Shown here: piece after piece, positions 51,041 through 64,000 of the stretch
Layout: every line of letters begins with the position of its first letter
How positions within the stretch are numbered: the first letter of the stretch is position 1
Assembly (NCBI RefSeq): GCF_004210375.1
Contig: NC_134834.1
Span: 18,903,027 to 18,967,026, forward strand
Source of the DNA: Tachypleus tridentatus
Lineage: Eukaryota > Arthropoda > Merostomata > Xiphosura > Limulidae
DNA length: 64,000 nucleotides
Direction: 5' to 3'
Made by a program: the position numbers and the translations under genes
The notes under the pieces: generated by a model
The model's input: only the letters and a program-made list of their open reading frames with translations
What the model was told of the DNA's origin: nothing
Database searches by the model: none

Positions 51041-52718
51041 TTCGTGATTTCATAGCATTGTTTGTTTTCACCTAAACATACATAACCCTTTCAGGACTAG
51101 GAAGGTGTCAAAATATCCATTAACTTGTGTTCCTTTCACAGTGAAAATACTAAACCAAAGTGTGTGAAACTTACGATACAATTATTAAACATAATCTAGT
51201 TTGAACTAAAAAAAATAACTGAATTTGATTTGCTTATTAATTAATTTTTATGTTGTTTTTGTTACATTTTAGAATTTTAATTTTTTTTTTTACACTGATC
51301 AGAAAGTTCCATTTTATATATCCAATCAGTTTCAATGCAACATTAGTTCACACATTTGGTTTGTCAATTACAAAATCCAAGACGTCTGGAAATAAACAGG
51401 AGGAAACACAGCTAAAACTGACAAAGATGTATCAATGAACTTACAACCTAATCTGTCACAATGAGGTAAGATTGTATCAATATTTTTTGCTAACAATAAT
51501 CTTGCTTGAAATGAATTGATGTCTGATAAATACACTTTCTCTTTAATACATAAAAAGTTTATTTATGTGTAGTGTTTAAATACAATATAACCATAACAAC
51601 AATGCACAATAAGAATTTGAGTCACTCCAACATCTTGTATTCACCTACTAAACTTTCTGAACATAATAAGGCTTATCTGTCACTGAAGAAAACATTTCAT
51701 GAATGAAAGGATATCTAAATAACTATGTAAAATTCCCAGATTCTGTGTTTATTCCTCTTTTCTAAACTCCTTACTATATTATGTTATACTGTTCACAAAT
51801 TATATTTTATTACTTTCATACAAAACAATAAATTACTTTTCACCATTTTATTTGCTCTAACTTCAACAACTTAGTTTGCTCTTTCTAATGGTTTTAAATT
51901 TTGATTACAACTATTTTAAAACATAGCTATCTTGTAGTTGTCCTCACTATGTTACAATGTCATAAATGGGTGGGAACAATTAGTTGTCCTGAAAACATCA
52001 AAAGAAGTTCACAGAGAAAACAAAACTATAATAGTTCTCAGCAAATACAAGCCTGTGCTTTCAAGCAAGACACATAAATAACGATCATGTACTTATGATG
52101 TTCTTCAGAATACTCTGAGGGATATCTGGAGGTATGGTATGTAACAACATATCTGAATGACTAATAGTGAGACAAAACTTACTGCAACATCAGTTAATCA
52201 AATAAAACAAGTGTTAAGTGTTACATAAAACAAATTAAATAACAAATAAAAATGGGAGAGGACAATAATCACAAATAAATAACTTTTATGACAAAACAGT
52301 AGCTTGAATTAGATATTTAAAACATAAACAGAGAAGAACTGTTTTCTAAATAATTATGAACCACAGTTTATTAAAATATGTAAATCAAACAAAGCATCAT
52401 GTTTTAGAGAGAAGTAAAGTGAATTGAAAGTTACACTTTGGAAAATATTATTACCTGAAAATAACCAAAATTATTACACAGTTTCAAATGTTTCTTTGCC
52501 AAACCAGTTTTTTCCCCTTATGATTCTTTAAACTATGACATTTAAAACTGACATATACTATGCATACATTATTATACTAAGCACCTTACAGGGCTAATTT
52601 ACAAGCAGCAAGTTAAAGATTTAGTAAAATAATACTACTTGAAGCCAAAACTAAAACTTATGACTTGACTGTCAATACCAATATCATTATTTTTAATTCT
52701 TTTAAAAGTAGAACTCAC
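51041..52718. other. abl intron sequence (downstream of the fused exon)
   Basis: AT-rich intronic DNA. I searched the minus strand for the next expected ABL exon (FGVLLWEIATYG block) and did not find it. Nothing else is recognised. Confidence 0.6.
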
Positions 52719-53081
52719 CCCAAACATCAGACTTGGTAGAAAACTTATTATAAGCAAGGCCTTCAGGAGCAGTCCACTTAATTGGAAACTTGGCCCCAGC
52801 GTGTGCAGTGTAAGTGTAGTCTCTCATAAGTCGAGCCAAACCAAAATCAGCCACCTTTACAAGATGATTTTCTCCTACCAAACAATTTCTTGCTGCTAGG
52901 TCCCTGTGTGTGAAACTCACGGGTTCTAGGTAAGCCATTGCGAAGCTATCTCGCGTGGCCATGTACATCAACACCACAGCCGTGATATCATCGCGAATGG
53001 CGTTCCTCAGAAAGTCCAGCAAGTTTCCATGAGGCATGAACTCTGTGATTATATAAAATGGAGGTTCTCTTGTACAAACAC
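52719..53081 (-). CDS. Abl: ABL tyrosine kinase, exon equivalent to human exons 6+7 fused
   Basis: A 363-nt minus-strand exon encoding 121 residues from the hinge strand to the start of helix F of an ABL-family non-receptor tyrosine kinase. These enzymes transfer phosphate from ATP to tyrosines in cytoskeletal regulators. The acceptor is TACTTTCAG and the donor is TGGG then GTGAGT. Visible motifs in order are: PFYIITEFM with a Thr gatekeeper; GNLLDFLR; catalytic loop [19 protein letters not shown]; Mg-binding DFGLAR; activation-loop [17 protein letters not shown]; and KSDVW. The length equals human ABL1 exon 6 plus exon 7 (178+185 nt), so one intron is absent. Oddities are Thr before HRD (human has Ile) and [10 protein letters not shown], with an extra activation-loop Tyr. 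The exon enters in phase 1, continuous with the exon at 54460-54544. Family assignment is secure. Ortholog versus paralog is not resolved. Confidence 0.97.
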
Positions 53082-54459
53082 CTGAAAGTATTGATAATAA
53101 TTAATTATTTGAGAAATGTTTTCATTTGTAAAACTTTTTTCTGTGTCACTATTCAAACCTTTGAATTAAATGCTACATTTGCTGCCAATCAAATAGGTGT
53201 ACATAATGCAATAAGATTACAAACACGGTAAATTGAAGAATGCATGAGACCTCAACATTATGGATATTTTCATCTTTTGTGGAAAAAATAAAATTTTAAC
53301 TATATACATTAAAAGTTGGTCCACTGCATAATGTGATGTAATAAATTAGGCACAATATTACTGATATACATAAATTATTGTAGGTTACGATATGTGAGTT
53401 GAAAAGGACTTGCTAAAACCACATAAAGATAAAAGTAGCTTACTAATACAGGTGTAACTTTCATTGTGAAACAAGTCAGACTCAAAAATTACAGTTTCTT
53501 GATGAAGAAAAACTAGAAAACAACACTGTAGATCTATACATTCCTAACAGTTCATAATCCTTTCTACAAAGATTTTGCTGGTCTATGAAGCAAAAATGCT
53601 GACAACAACAATGCAGAAGATCTGTTTCCTGAAAGATGGGATGTCGTTCTGCATGTGATAGTACAACATTCAAAGCGGGTAAATTATTTTTCAGCACAAT
53701 GAAGGTAATCTTTATTAGTTATTTTGGTCGATTAGTTTTGGTAACACAGTTACCATCATTAGGGCTTGAGAAACAATTATTACCCCTTACTTCCTTCTGA
53801 TTTGTAAAGGACTTAAAATATAGTTGATAATAATTACAATTTTATTTAATCTAATCCACATTATAACAACTGTTGTTTGCAAAACCAGTAATATAATAGT
53901 GTCTCCACCACTAATCTGTCTTCCATTACCCAGTAGGCCTGATGAGCCCTTGTATTGGACAATAGGCCTGATGGCATTGAATATGCACATCTGGTTGGCA
54001 TAAGTTTCTTTTCTTTCACTCATAAGAACCCAAAATATTAAGTTTTTTTACGATTAAGGTTCAGGAGTTTAAATTTATACAAATCTCATAAACACGTCTT
54101 TACAAAAGGTTACAAGTTAAAACACACACACACACACATATATACTAAAAGTAACAAATATAATTCATTCTGTCGTTTGTTTGCTAACTGGTTAAATGTC
54201 TCTATTAATACATACATAAGGTACTGCTAAGTGACATTCCAATGTTACACATAAAATTCATACTCTAACATTGGCCACAAACTGTATGTTAGGAATACTA
54301 ACCACAAACTGGTGTTCATTGACTCTTATGGGTAAGAGCAGGAACTGATTTTCTTGATGATCTGGAGTATATAAAATAAACAATAGTTCTCTTGTGTAAA
54401 GTATAAAGCTTGTGTTTAAACAAAAACATGGATTAACTGGATTTTGAAAATGTGAATAC
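53082..54459 (-). other. abl intron
   Basis: A 1,378-bp GT-AG intron between the two abl exons. The donor is ATTG then GTATTC at 54459, and the acceptor TTTCAG ends at 53082. It is AT-rich with an (AC)n microsatellite near 54122-54138. Minus frames at 53482-53697 and 53787-54023 lie inside it and are not supported as exons. Confidence 0.85.
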
Positions 54460-54544
54460 CAATTAGCTGGACCAAGTTTGGATGTTTCATTTCTTTCATA
54501 ATAGCTGCCTCCTCCAGAAAATCCTTCAGGGCCATTGTGTCTTC
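54460..54544 (-). CDS. Abl: ABL tyrosine kinase, exon equivalent to human exon 5
   Basis: An 85-nt exon, the same length as human ABL1 exon 5. It encodes EDTMALKDFLEEAAIMKEMK and then HPNLVQLI plus a split Gly codon. It contains the helix-C Glu (in EEAAIMKE) that pairs with the ATP-anchoring Lys, and the conserved HPNLVQL block. The acceptor is AATATTTACAG and the donor is GTATTC. It joins in frame to the exon at 52719-53081, giving [11 protein letters not shown]. The upstream exon with the glycine loop and catalytic Lys (human exon 4) is not found between 54545 and 55690 and must lie beyond the 39-bp array. Confidence 0.96.
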
Positions 54545-55689
54545 CTGTAAATATTTAAGAAAAATTAAAAACTTTTTTGAACAACCTCTCTCAATGTAGC
54601 AGGTTCATACAAGTGCTAAGATTTCAAACAATTACAATATTAGTGAAATTAACTAAAAATATGTGAAAATTCTAAAACTTTTCATGAACATTAAATAAGT
54701 TTGTTATTAAATTACATTGAGTTTTGTAAAATATTTTTTTTAAAACATTAATGACACTTTGAACTTCAATGCACAAGAAAAGTAAATATGATAGGGTAAT
54801 ATCCATTATACAACACTTACAAAATAACCACCTTTCTTCAATAACTCATTCACATTTAAACATCTATACATTCATTTAATTTTTTTTATACTATGTTTAT
54901 CTAATTATTACAAACTAAAACAATATAAAACTGTATCTGAAACTATTTAATCATTGTTGTCATTTTCAATAGAAACAACTGTTAACTGTATGCCATGACA
55001 TCAAGTGTATTCATGAGGGTGGTAAACTCAGTAACTGCAATATACAGTTGTTAAAAACACTACTATTATTATAAATGAAGGAACAAGCTGCCCTACATAC
55101 TATTTTGAGCCATAGCATTCTTACTATTATTTAATCATCTTTTATCGATAACAGTTTGTGATATCTTCTGTACTTACATATTTCTTTAACCTCACAAAGT
55201 ACTTTAACCAATAACTTTTGCTGTTTTTCTTTTCGGATAACTTTAATACAGACTTAGACAAATCCTGGGCCCAAGGATTACCATGGCAACTAAATATTCT
55301 ATTGTGATGTCTAGTTTTATCTTCTACTTTATTCCTACATAGGACTGTACTAAATAAAATGCAAATATGGAGCTCTTCTGGACTCTTGGCAGTCAGCAAC
55401 TGCTTTCACATTCAAGACCAAAATCAAATTTTTTTCTATAAATTTAATAGTACATTCAGTATTTCATTTTTTTTAAAGAACAAATATTGCTATTGAGCAA
55501 CATGTCACAATTTTGATGTCATTTGGTTTTCTTCATTCTTTCAATTCAAGCAATCGGTTGCCGTGTTTAAGCAGACAGAACCAAAAGGCAGTTAGTTAGA
55601 TTGCAATACTATCAAGCGGTTGTTAGTATGAACTTGTTACTGTTACAATAAACAAATATACACATGAGCCTCAATTATCTGTGCTGGCT
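54545..55689 (-). other. abl intron sequence upstream of the exon-5 equivalent
   Basis: AT-rich. No glycine-loop exon is recognised on the minus strand. An 85-codon minus frame at 55142-55399 lacks kinase motifs and good splice sites. Confidence 0.6.
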
Positions 55690-58600
55690 CAGGGAAAGCA
55701 AAAAACCACAGACAACTACAGAACTAGTGCATCTCACTAACAAACCACAGACAACTACGAAACTAGTGCATCTCACTAACAAACCACAGACAACTCTGGA
55801 ACTAGTGCATCTCACTAACAAACCACAGACAACTACAGAACTGGTGCATCTCACTAACAAACCACAGACAACTACAGAACTGGTGCATCTCACTAACAAA
55901 CCACAGACCTTCTGAGACTGGTGCATCTCACTAACAAACCACAGACAACTAGGGAACTGGTGCATCTCACTAACAAACCACAGACAACTTCTGAGACTGG
56001 TGCATCTCACTAACAGAACCACAGACAACTAAGGAACTGGTGCATCTCACTAACAAACCACAGACAACTCTACAGGAACTAGTGCATCTCACTAACAAAC
56101 CACAGACAACTAGGAGACTGGTGCATCTCACTAACAAACCACAGACAACTAAGGAACTGGTGCATCTCACTAACAAACCACAGACAACTAAGGAACTGGT
56201 GCATCTCACTAACAAACCACAGACAACTAAGGAACTAGTGCATCTCACTAACAAACCACAGACAGCTAAGGAACTGGTGCATCTCACTAACAAACCACAG
56301 ACAACTAAGGAACTGGTGCATCTCACTAACAAACCACAGACAACTTCTGAGACTGGTGCATCTCATTAACAAACCACAGACAACTAAGGAACTGGTGCAT
56401 CTCACTAACAAACCACAGACAACTCACAGGAACTAGTGCATCTCACTAACAAACCACAGACAACTAAGGAACTGGTGCATCTCACTAACAAACCACAGAC
56501 AACTACAGAACTGGTGCATCTCACTAACAAACCACAGACAACTACTGAGACTAGTGCATCTCATTAACAAACCACAGACAACTAAGGAACTGGTGCATCT
56601 CACTAACAAACCACAGACAACTAAGGAACTGGTGCATCTCACTAACAAACCACAGACAACAAGGAACTGGTGCATCTCACTAACAAAACCACAGACAACT
56701 ACAGGAACTAGTGCATCTCACTAACAAACCACAGACAACTAACAGACTGGTGCATCTCACTAACAAACCACAGAAAACTAAGGAACTTGTGCATCTCACT
56801 AACAAACCACAGACAACTACGGAACTGGTGCATCTCACTAACAAACCACAGACAACTACTGAGACTGGTGCATCTCACTAACAAACCACAGACAACTACA
56901 GGAACTAGTGCATCTCACTAACAAACCACAGACAGCTACAGAACTAGTGCATCTCACTAACAAACCACAGACAACTACAGAACTGGTGCATCTCACTAAC
57001 AAACCACAGACAGCTACAGAACTGGTGCATCTCACTAACAAACCACAGACAACTACAGAACTGGTGCATCTCACTAACAAACCACAGACAACTACAGAAC
57101 TGGTGCATCTCACTAACAAACCACAGACAACTACAGAACTAGTGCATCTCACTAACAAACCACAGACAACTACAGGAACTGGTGCATCTCACTAACAAAC
57201 CACAGACAACTACTGGAACTGGTGCATCTCACTAACAAACCACAGACAACTACAGAACTGGTGCATCTCACTAACAAACCACAGACAACTACAGGAACTG
57301 GTGCATCTCACTAACAAACCACAGACAACTACTGAACTGGTGCATCTCACTAACAAACCACAGACAACTACTGGAACTGGTGCATCTCACTAACAAACCA
57401 CAGACAACTCACGAGAACTGGTGCATCTCACTAACAAACCACAGACAACTAAGGAACTGGTGCATCTCACTAACAAACCACAGACAACTACTGGAACTGG
57501 TGCATCTCACTAACAAACCACAGACAACTCTGGAACTGGTGCATCTCACTAACAAACCACAGACAACTTCACGAACTGGTGCATCTCACTAACAAACCAC
57601 AGACAACTACAGAACTGGTGCATCTCACTAACAAACCACAGACAACTAAGGAACTGGTGCATCTCACTAACAAACCACAGACAACTACGGAGACTGGTGC
57701 ATCTCACTAACAAACCACAGACAACAACAGAACTGGTGCATCTCACTAACAAACCACAGACAACTAAGGAACTGGTGCATCTCACTAACAAACCACAGAC
57801 AACTACAGGAACTGGTGCATCTCACTAACAAACCACAGACAACTACAGAACTGGTGCATCTCACTAACAAACCACAGACAACTACTGGAACTGGTGCATC
57901 TCACTAACAAACCACAGACAACTACAGAACTGGTGCATCTCACTAACAAACCACAGACAACTAAGGAACTGGTGCATCTCACTAACAAACCACAGACAAC
58001 TACAGAACTGGTGCATCTCACTAACAAACCACAGACAACTACAGAACTGGTGCATCTCACTAACAAACCACAGACAACTACTGAGAACTGGTGCATCTCA
58101 CTAACAAACCACAGACAACTTCTGGACTGGTGCATCTCACTAACAAACCACAGACAACTACAGGAGACTGGTGCATCTCACTAACAAACCACAGACAACT
58201 ACTGAGACTGGTGCATCTCACTAACAAACCACAGACAACTACAGAACTGGTGCATCTCACTAACAAACCACAGACAACTAAGGAACTGGTGCATCTCACT
58301 AACAAACCACAGACAACTACAGAACTGGTGCATCTCACTAACAAACCACAAACAACTACTGAAACTGGTGCATCTCACTAACAAGCCACAGACAACTACA
58401 GAACTGGTGCATCTCACTAACAAACCACAGACAACTACAGAACTGGTGCATCTCACTAACAAACCACAGACAACTACAGGAACTGGTGCATCTCACTAAC
58501 AAACCACAGACAACTAAGGAACTGGTGCATCTCACTAACAAACCACAGACAACTACAGAACTGGTGCATCTCACTAACAAACCACAGACAACTACAGGGA

Positions 58601-61600
58601 ACTGGTGCATCTCACTAACAAACCACAGACAACTAAGGAACTGGTGCATCTCACTAACAAACCACAGACAACTACAGAACTGGTGCATCTCACTAACAAA
58701 CCACAGACAACTAGAGAACTGGTGCATCTCACTAACACCACAGACAACACACAGAACTGGTGCATCTCACTAACAAACCACAGACAACTAAGAACTGGTG
58801 CATCTCACTAACAAACCACAGACAACTACGGAGACTGGTGCATCTCACTAACAAACCACAGACAACTACAGAGACTGGTGCATCTCACTAACAAACCACA
58901 GACAACTAAGGAACTGGTGCATCTCACTAACAAACCACAGACAACTACAGAACTGGTGCATCTCACTAACAAACCACAGACAACTACAGAACTGGTGCAT
59001 CTCACTAACAAACCACAGACAACTACAGAACTGGTGCATCTCACTAACAAACCACAGACAACTACAGGAACTGGTGCATCTCACTAACAAACCACAGACA
59101 ACTACAGGAACTGGTGCATCTCACTAACAAACCACAGACAACTACAGGAACTGGTGCATCTCACTAACAAACCACAGACTGGAACTGGTGCATCTCACTA
59201 ACAAACCACAGACAACTCTGGAAACTGGTGCATCTCACTAACAAACCACAGACAACTACAGGAACTGGTGCATCTCACTAACAAACCACAGACAACTAAG
59301 GAACTGGTGCATCTCACTAACAAACCACAGACAACTACACGGAACTGGTGCATCTCACTAACAAACCACAGACAACTACAGAACTGGTGCATCTCACTAA
59401 CAAACCACAGACAACTACGGAGACTGGTGCATCTCACTAACAAACCACAGACAACTACAGAACTGGTGCATCTCACTAACAAACCACAGACAACTACAGG
59501 AACTGGTGCATCTCACTAACAAACCACAGACAACTAAGGAACTGGTGCATCTCACTAACAAACCACAGACAACTACGGAACTGGTGCATCTCACTAACAA
59601 ACCACAGACAACTAAGGAACTGGTGCATCTCACTAACAAACCACAGACAACTACAGGAACTGGTGCATCTCACTAACAAACCACAGACAACTCTGAGAAC
59701 TGGTGCATCTCACTAACAAACCACAGACAACTAAGGAACTGGTGCATCTCACTAACAAACCACAGACAACTAAGGAACTGGTGCATCTCACTAACAAACC
59801 ACAGACAACTAAGGAACTGGTGCATCTCACTAACAAACCACAGACAACTACAAAACTAGTGCATCTCACTAACAAACCACAGACAACTAAGGAACTGGTG
59901 CATCTCACTAACAAACCACAGACAACTAAGGAACTGGTGCATCTCACTAACAAACCACAGACAACTACAGAACTGGTGCATCTCACTAACAAACCACAGA
60001 CAACTAAGGAACTGGTGCATCTCACTAACAAACCACAGACAACTACGGAACTGGTGCATCTCACTAACAAACCACAGACAACTAAGGAACTGGTGCATCT
60101 CACTAACAAACCACAGACAACTACGGAACTTGTGCATCTCACTAACAAACCACAGACAACTTCTGGAACTGGTGCATCTCACTAACAAACCACAGACAAC
60201 TACAGAACTGGTGCATCTCACTAACAAACCACAGACAACTACAGAACTGGTGCATCTCACTAACAAACCACAGACAACTACAGAACTGGTGCATCTCACT
60301 AACAAACCACAGACAACTCGGAGACTTGTGCATCTCACTAACAAACCACAGACAACTACAGAACTTGTGCATCTCACTAACAAACCACAGACAACTACAG
60401 AACTGGTGCATCTCACTAACAAACCACAGACAACTACAGAACTGGTGCATCTCACTAACAAACCACAGACAACTACAGAACTGGTGCATCTCACTAACAA
60501 ACCACAGACAACTCTTGAACTGGTGCATCTCACTAACAAACCACAGACAACTACAGAACTGGTGCATCTCACTAACAAGCCACAGACAGCTACAGAACTG
60601 GTGCATCTCACTAACAAACCACAGACAACTAAGGAACTGGTGCATCTCACTAACAAACCACAGACAACTACAGAACTGGTGCATCTCACTAACAAACCAC
60701 AGACAACTCACTGAGAACTGGTGCATCTCACTAACAAACCACAGACAACTCAGGAACTGGTGCATCTCACTAACAAACCACAGACAACTACAGAACTGGT
60801 GCATCTCACTAACAAACCACAGACAACTACACGGACTTGTGCATCTCACTAACAAACCACAGACAACTCACGGAACTGGTGCATCTCACTAACAAACCAC
60901 AGACAACTACGAGAACTGGTGCATCTCACTAACAAACCACAGACAACTACAGAACTGGTGCATCTCACTAACAAACCACAGACAACTACAGAACTGGTGC
61001 ATCTCACTAACAAACCACAGACAACTACAGAACTGGTGCATCTCACTAACAAACCACAGACAACTCTGGAACTGGTGCATCTCACTAACAAACCACAGAC
61101 AACTACAGAACTAGTGCATCTCACTAACAAACCACAGACAACTACGGAACTTGTGCATCTCACTAACAAACCACAGACAACTACAGAACTAGTGCATCTC
61201 ACTAACAAACCACAGACAACTACAGAACTGGTGCATCTCACTAACAAACCACAGACAACTACGGAACTGGTGCATCTCACTAACAAACCACAGACAACTA
61301 CAGAACTGGTGCATCTCACTAACAAACCACAGACAACTCTTGAGAACTGTGCATCTCACTAACAAACCACAGACAACTATGGAACTAGTGCATCTCACTA
61401 ACAAACCACAGACAACTACAGAACTGGTGCATCTCACTAACAAACCACAGACAACTACAGAACTGGTGCATCTCACTAACAAACCACAGACAACTAAGGA
61501 ACTGGTGCATCTCACTAACAAACCACAGACAACTACAGAACTGGTGCATCTCACTAACAAACCACAGACAACTACAGAACTAGTGCATCTCACTAACAAA

Positions 61601-64000
61601 CCACAGACAACTACAGAACTGGTGCATCTCACTAACAAACCACAGACAACTACAGAACTGGTGCATCTCACTAACAAACCACAGACAACTAAGGAACTGG
61701 TGCATCTCACTAACAAACCACAGACAACTAAGGAACTGGTGCATCTCACTAACAAACCACAGACAGCTAAGGAACTGGTGCATCTCACTAACAAACCACA
61801 GACAACTACAGAACTGGTGCATCTCACTAACAAACCACAGACAACTACAGAACTGGTGCATCTCACTAACAAACCACAGACAACTACAGAACTGGTGCAT
61901 CTCACTAACAAACCACAGACAACTACAGGAACTGGTGCATCTCACTAACAAACCACAGACAATTACAGAACTGGTGCATCTCACTAACAAACCACAGACA
62001 ACTACGGAACTGGTGCATCTCACTAACAAACCACAGACAACTAAGGAACTGGTGCATCTCACTAACAAACCACAGACAACTACAGAACTGGTGCATCTCA
62101 CTAACAAACCACAGACAACTAAGGAACTGGTGCATCTCACTAACAAACCACAGACAACTGGGGAACTGGTGCATCTCACTAACAAACCACAGACAACTAC
62201 AGAACTGGTGCATCTCACTAACAAACCACAGACAACTAAGGAACTGGTGCATCTCACTAACAAACCACAGACAACTAAGGAACTGGTGCATCTCACTAAC
62301 AAACCACAGACAACTACAGAACTGGTGCATCTCACTAACAAGCCACAGACAACTACAGAACTGGTGCATCTCACTAACAAACCACAGACAACTACAGAAC
62401 TGGTGCATCTCACTAACAAACCACAGACAACTAAGGAACTGGTGCATCTCACTAACAAACCACAGACAACTACAGAACTGGTGCATCTCACTAACAAACC
62501 ACAGACAACTACAGGAACTGGTGCATCTCACTAACAAACCACAGACAACTACAGAACTGGTGCATCTCACTAACAAACCACAGACAACTACAGAACTGGT
62601 GCATCTCACTAACAAACCACAGACAACTAAGGAACTGGTGCATCTCACTAACAAACCACAGACAACTAAGGAACTGGTGCATCTCACTAACAAACCACAG
62701 ACAACTAAGGAACTGGTGCATCTCACTAACAAACCACAGACAACTACAGAACTGGTGCATCTCACTAACAAACCACAGACAACTAAGGAACTGGTGCATC
62801 TCACTAACAAACCACAGACAACTAAGGAACTGGTGCATCTCACTGACAAACCACAGACAACTACAGAACTGGTGCATCTCACTAACAAACCACAGACAAC
62901 TACAGAACTGGTGCATCTCACTAACAAACCACAGACAACTACAGAACTTGTGCATCTCACTAACAAACCACAGACAACTACAGAACTGGTGCATCTCACT
63001 AACAAACCACAGACAACTACAGAACTGGTGCATCTCACTAACAAACCACAGACAACTACAGAACTGGTGCATCTCACTAACAAACCACAGACAACTACAC
63101 AGAACTTGTGCATCTCACTAACAAACCACAGACAACTACAGAACTGGTGCATCTCACTAACAAACCACAGACAACTACAGAACTGGTGCATCTCACTAAC
63201 AAACCACAGACAACTAAGGAACTTGTGCATCTCACTAACAAACCACAGACAACTAAGGAACTTGTGCATCTCACTAACAAACCACAGACAACTACAGAAC
63301 TAGTGCATCTCACTAACAAACCACAGACAACTACAGAACTGGTGCATCTCACTAACAAACCACAGACAACTACAGAACTGGTGCATCTCACTAACAAACC
63401 ACAGACAACTACAGAACTGGTGCATCTCACTAACAAACCACAGACAACTAAGGAACTTGTGCATCTCACTAACAAACCACAGACAACTACAGAACTGGTG
63501 CATCTCACTAACAAACCACAGACAACTACACGGAACTGGTGCATCTCACTAACAAACCACAGACAACTACAGAACTGGTGCATCTCACTAACAAACCACA
63601 GACAACTAAGGAACTTGTGCATCTCACTAACAAACCACAGACAACTACAGAACTGGTGCATCTCACTAACAAACCACAGACAACTACAGAACTGGTGCAT
63701 CTCACTAACAAACCACAGACAACTACAGAACTGGTGCATCTCACTAACAAACCACAGACAACTACAGAACTGGTGCATCTCACTAACAAACCACAGACAA
63801 CTACAGAACTTGTGCATCTCACTAACAAACCACAGACAACTAAGGAACTGGTGCATCTCACTAACAAACCACAGACAACTACAGAACTGGTGCATCTCAC
63901 TAACAAACCACAGACAACTAAGGAACTGGTGCATCTCACTAACAAACCACAGACAACTACAGAACTGGTGCATCTCACTAACAAACCACAGACAACTAAG
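55690..64000. repeat. 39-bp minisatellite in an abl intron, >8.3 kb
   Basis: About 210 copies of a 39-bp unit, ACAACTACAGAACTGGTGCA followed by TCTCACTAACAAACCACAG. The main variants are CTACAGAACT, CTAAGGAACT and CTACAGGAACT. It runs off the right edge. Because 39 is a multiple of three and the unit lacks stops in several frames of both strands, open frames up to 448 codons arise (plus-strand motif LTNKPQTTTELVH, minus-strand motif SEMHQFCSCLWFV). Units of 38, 40, 41 or 42 bp break each frame repeatedly. The array is homogeneous at the right (61-64 kb) and indel-rich at the left. Confidence 0.98.

Noticed and set aside
55142-55399. Possible glycine-loop exon of abl
   Set aside because: The 85-codon minus frame has no GxGxxG or VAVK motif and no matching splice sites.
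55664-63984. Long open frames on both strands of the 39-bp array (up to 448 codons, 13-residue repeat)
   Set aside because: They are open because 39 is divisible by three and the unit lacks stops. Units of 38 or 40-42 bp break each frame. Equal openness on both strands, and apparent location in an abl intron, argue against coding.

Overview
This is a eukaryotic genomic window, most likely from an arthropod and probably a horseshoe crab or another chelicerate. Three things point there. Two minus-strand exons encode an ABL tyrosine kinase with arthropod-style residues and canonical GT-AG introns. Two tRNA-derived SINE families are scattered through the unique sequence, and I recall them from horseshoe crab DNA but have not verified this. 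There is also a Tc1/mariner relic. No prokaryotic features are present. Real coding sequence is very sparse.

The dominant content is tandem repeats, which cover about 39-40 kb (roughly 60%) of the window. Left to right they are: a 38-bp array 'A' (1-3819, running off the left edge); an unrelated 38-bp array 'B' (6598-9246); a second block of A (9334-11084); a 32-bp array seeded from a SINE head (11410-11978); a 59-bp array (12930-13470); a 49-bp array (13658-13860); a 34-bp array with a CACGTG E-box in most units (13861-18288); a 30-38-bp TG-rich array (25899-26573); a 32-bp GTTAAC array (27421-32601); a 70-bp array (37346-48725); and a 39-bp array (55690-64000, running off the right edge). 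The long open frames over these arrays are artefacts of stop-free units and are not annotated as genes.

Unique islands lie between the arrays. 3.8-6.6 kb holds SINEs. 18.3-25.7 kb holds a foldback element, SINEs and a last-exon candidate. 26.7-27.0 kb holds the Tc1 relic. 32.6-37.3 kb holds an internal-exon candidate and a dense SINE cluster. 48.7-55.7 kb holds a 500-N gap, a large inverted repeat and the abl exons.

Two genes can be argued, both on the minus strand. (1) An ABL ortholog or paralog: an 85-nt exon at 54544-54460 and a 363-nt exon at 53081-52719, which together cover the kinase domain from helix C to the start of helix F. The 39-bp array lies upstream of them, apparently inside an abl intron. 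(2) An unidentified gene with an 88-nt exon at 34294-34207 and a terminal exon at 24502-24233. Their phases are compatible, and the 5.2-kb GTTAAC array would sit in the intron between them.
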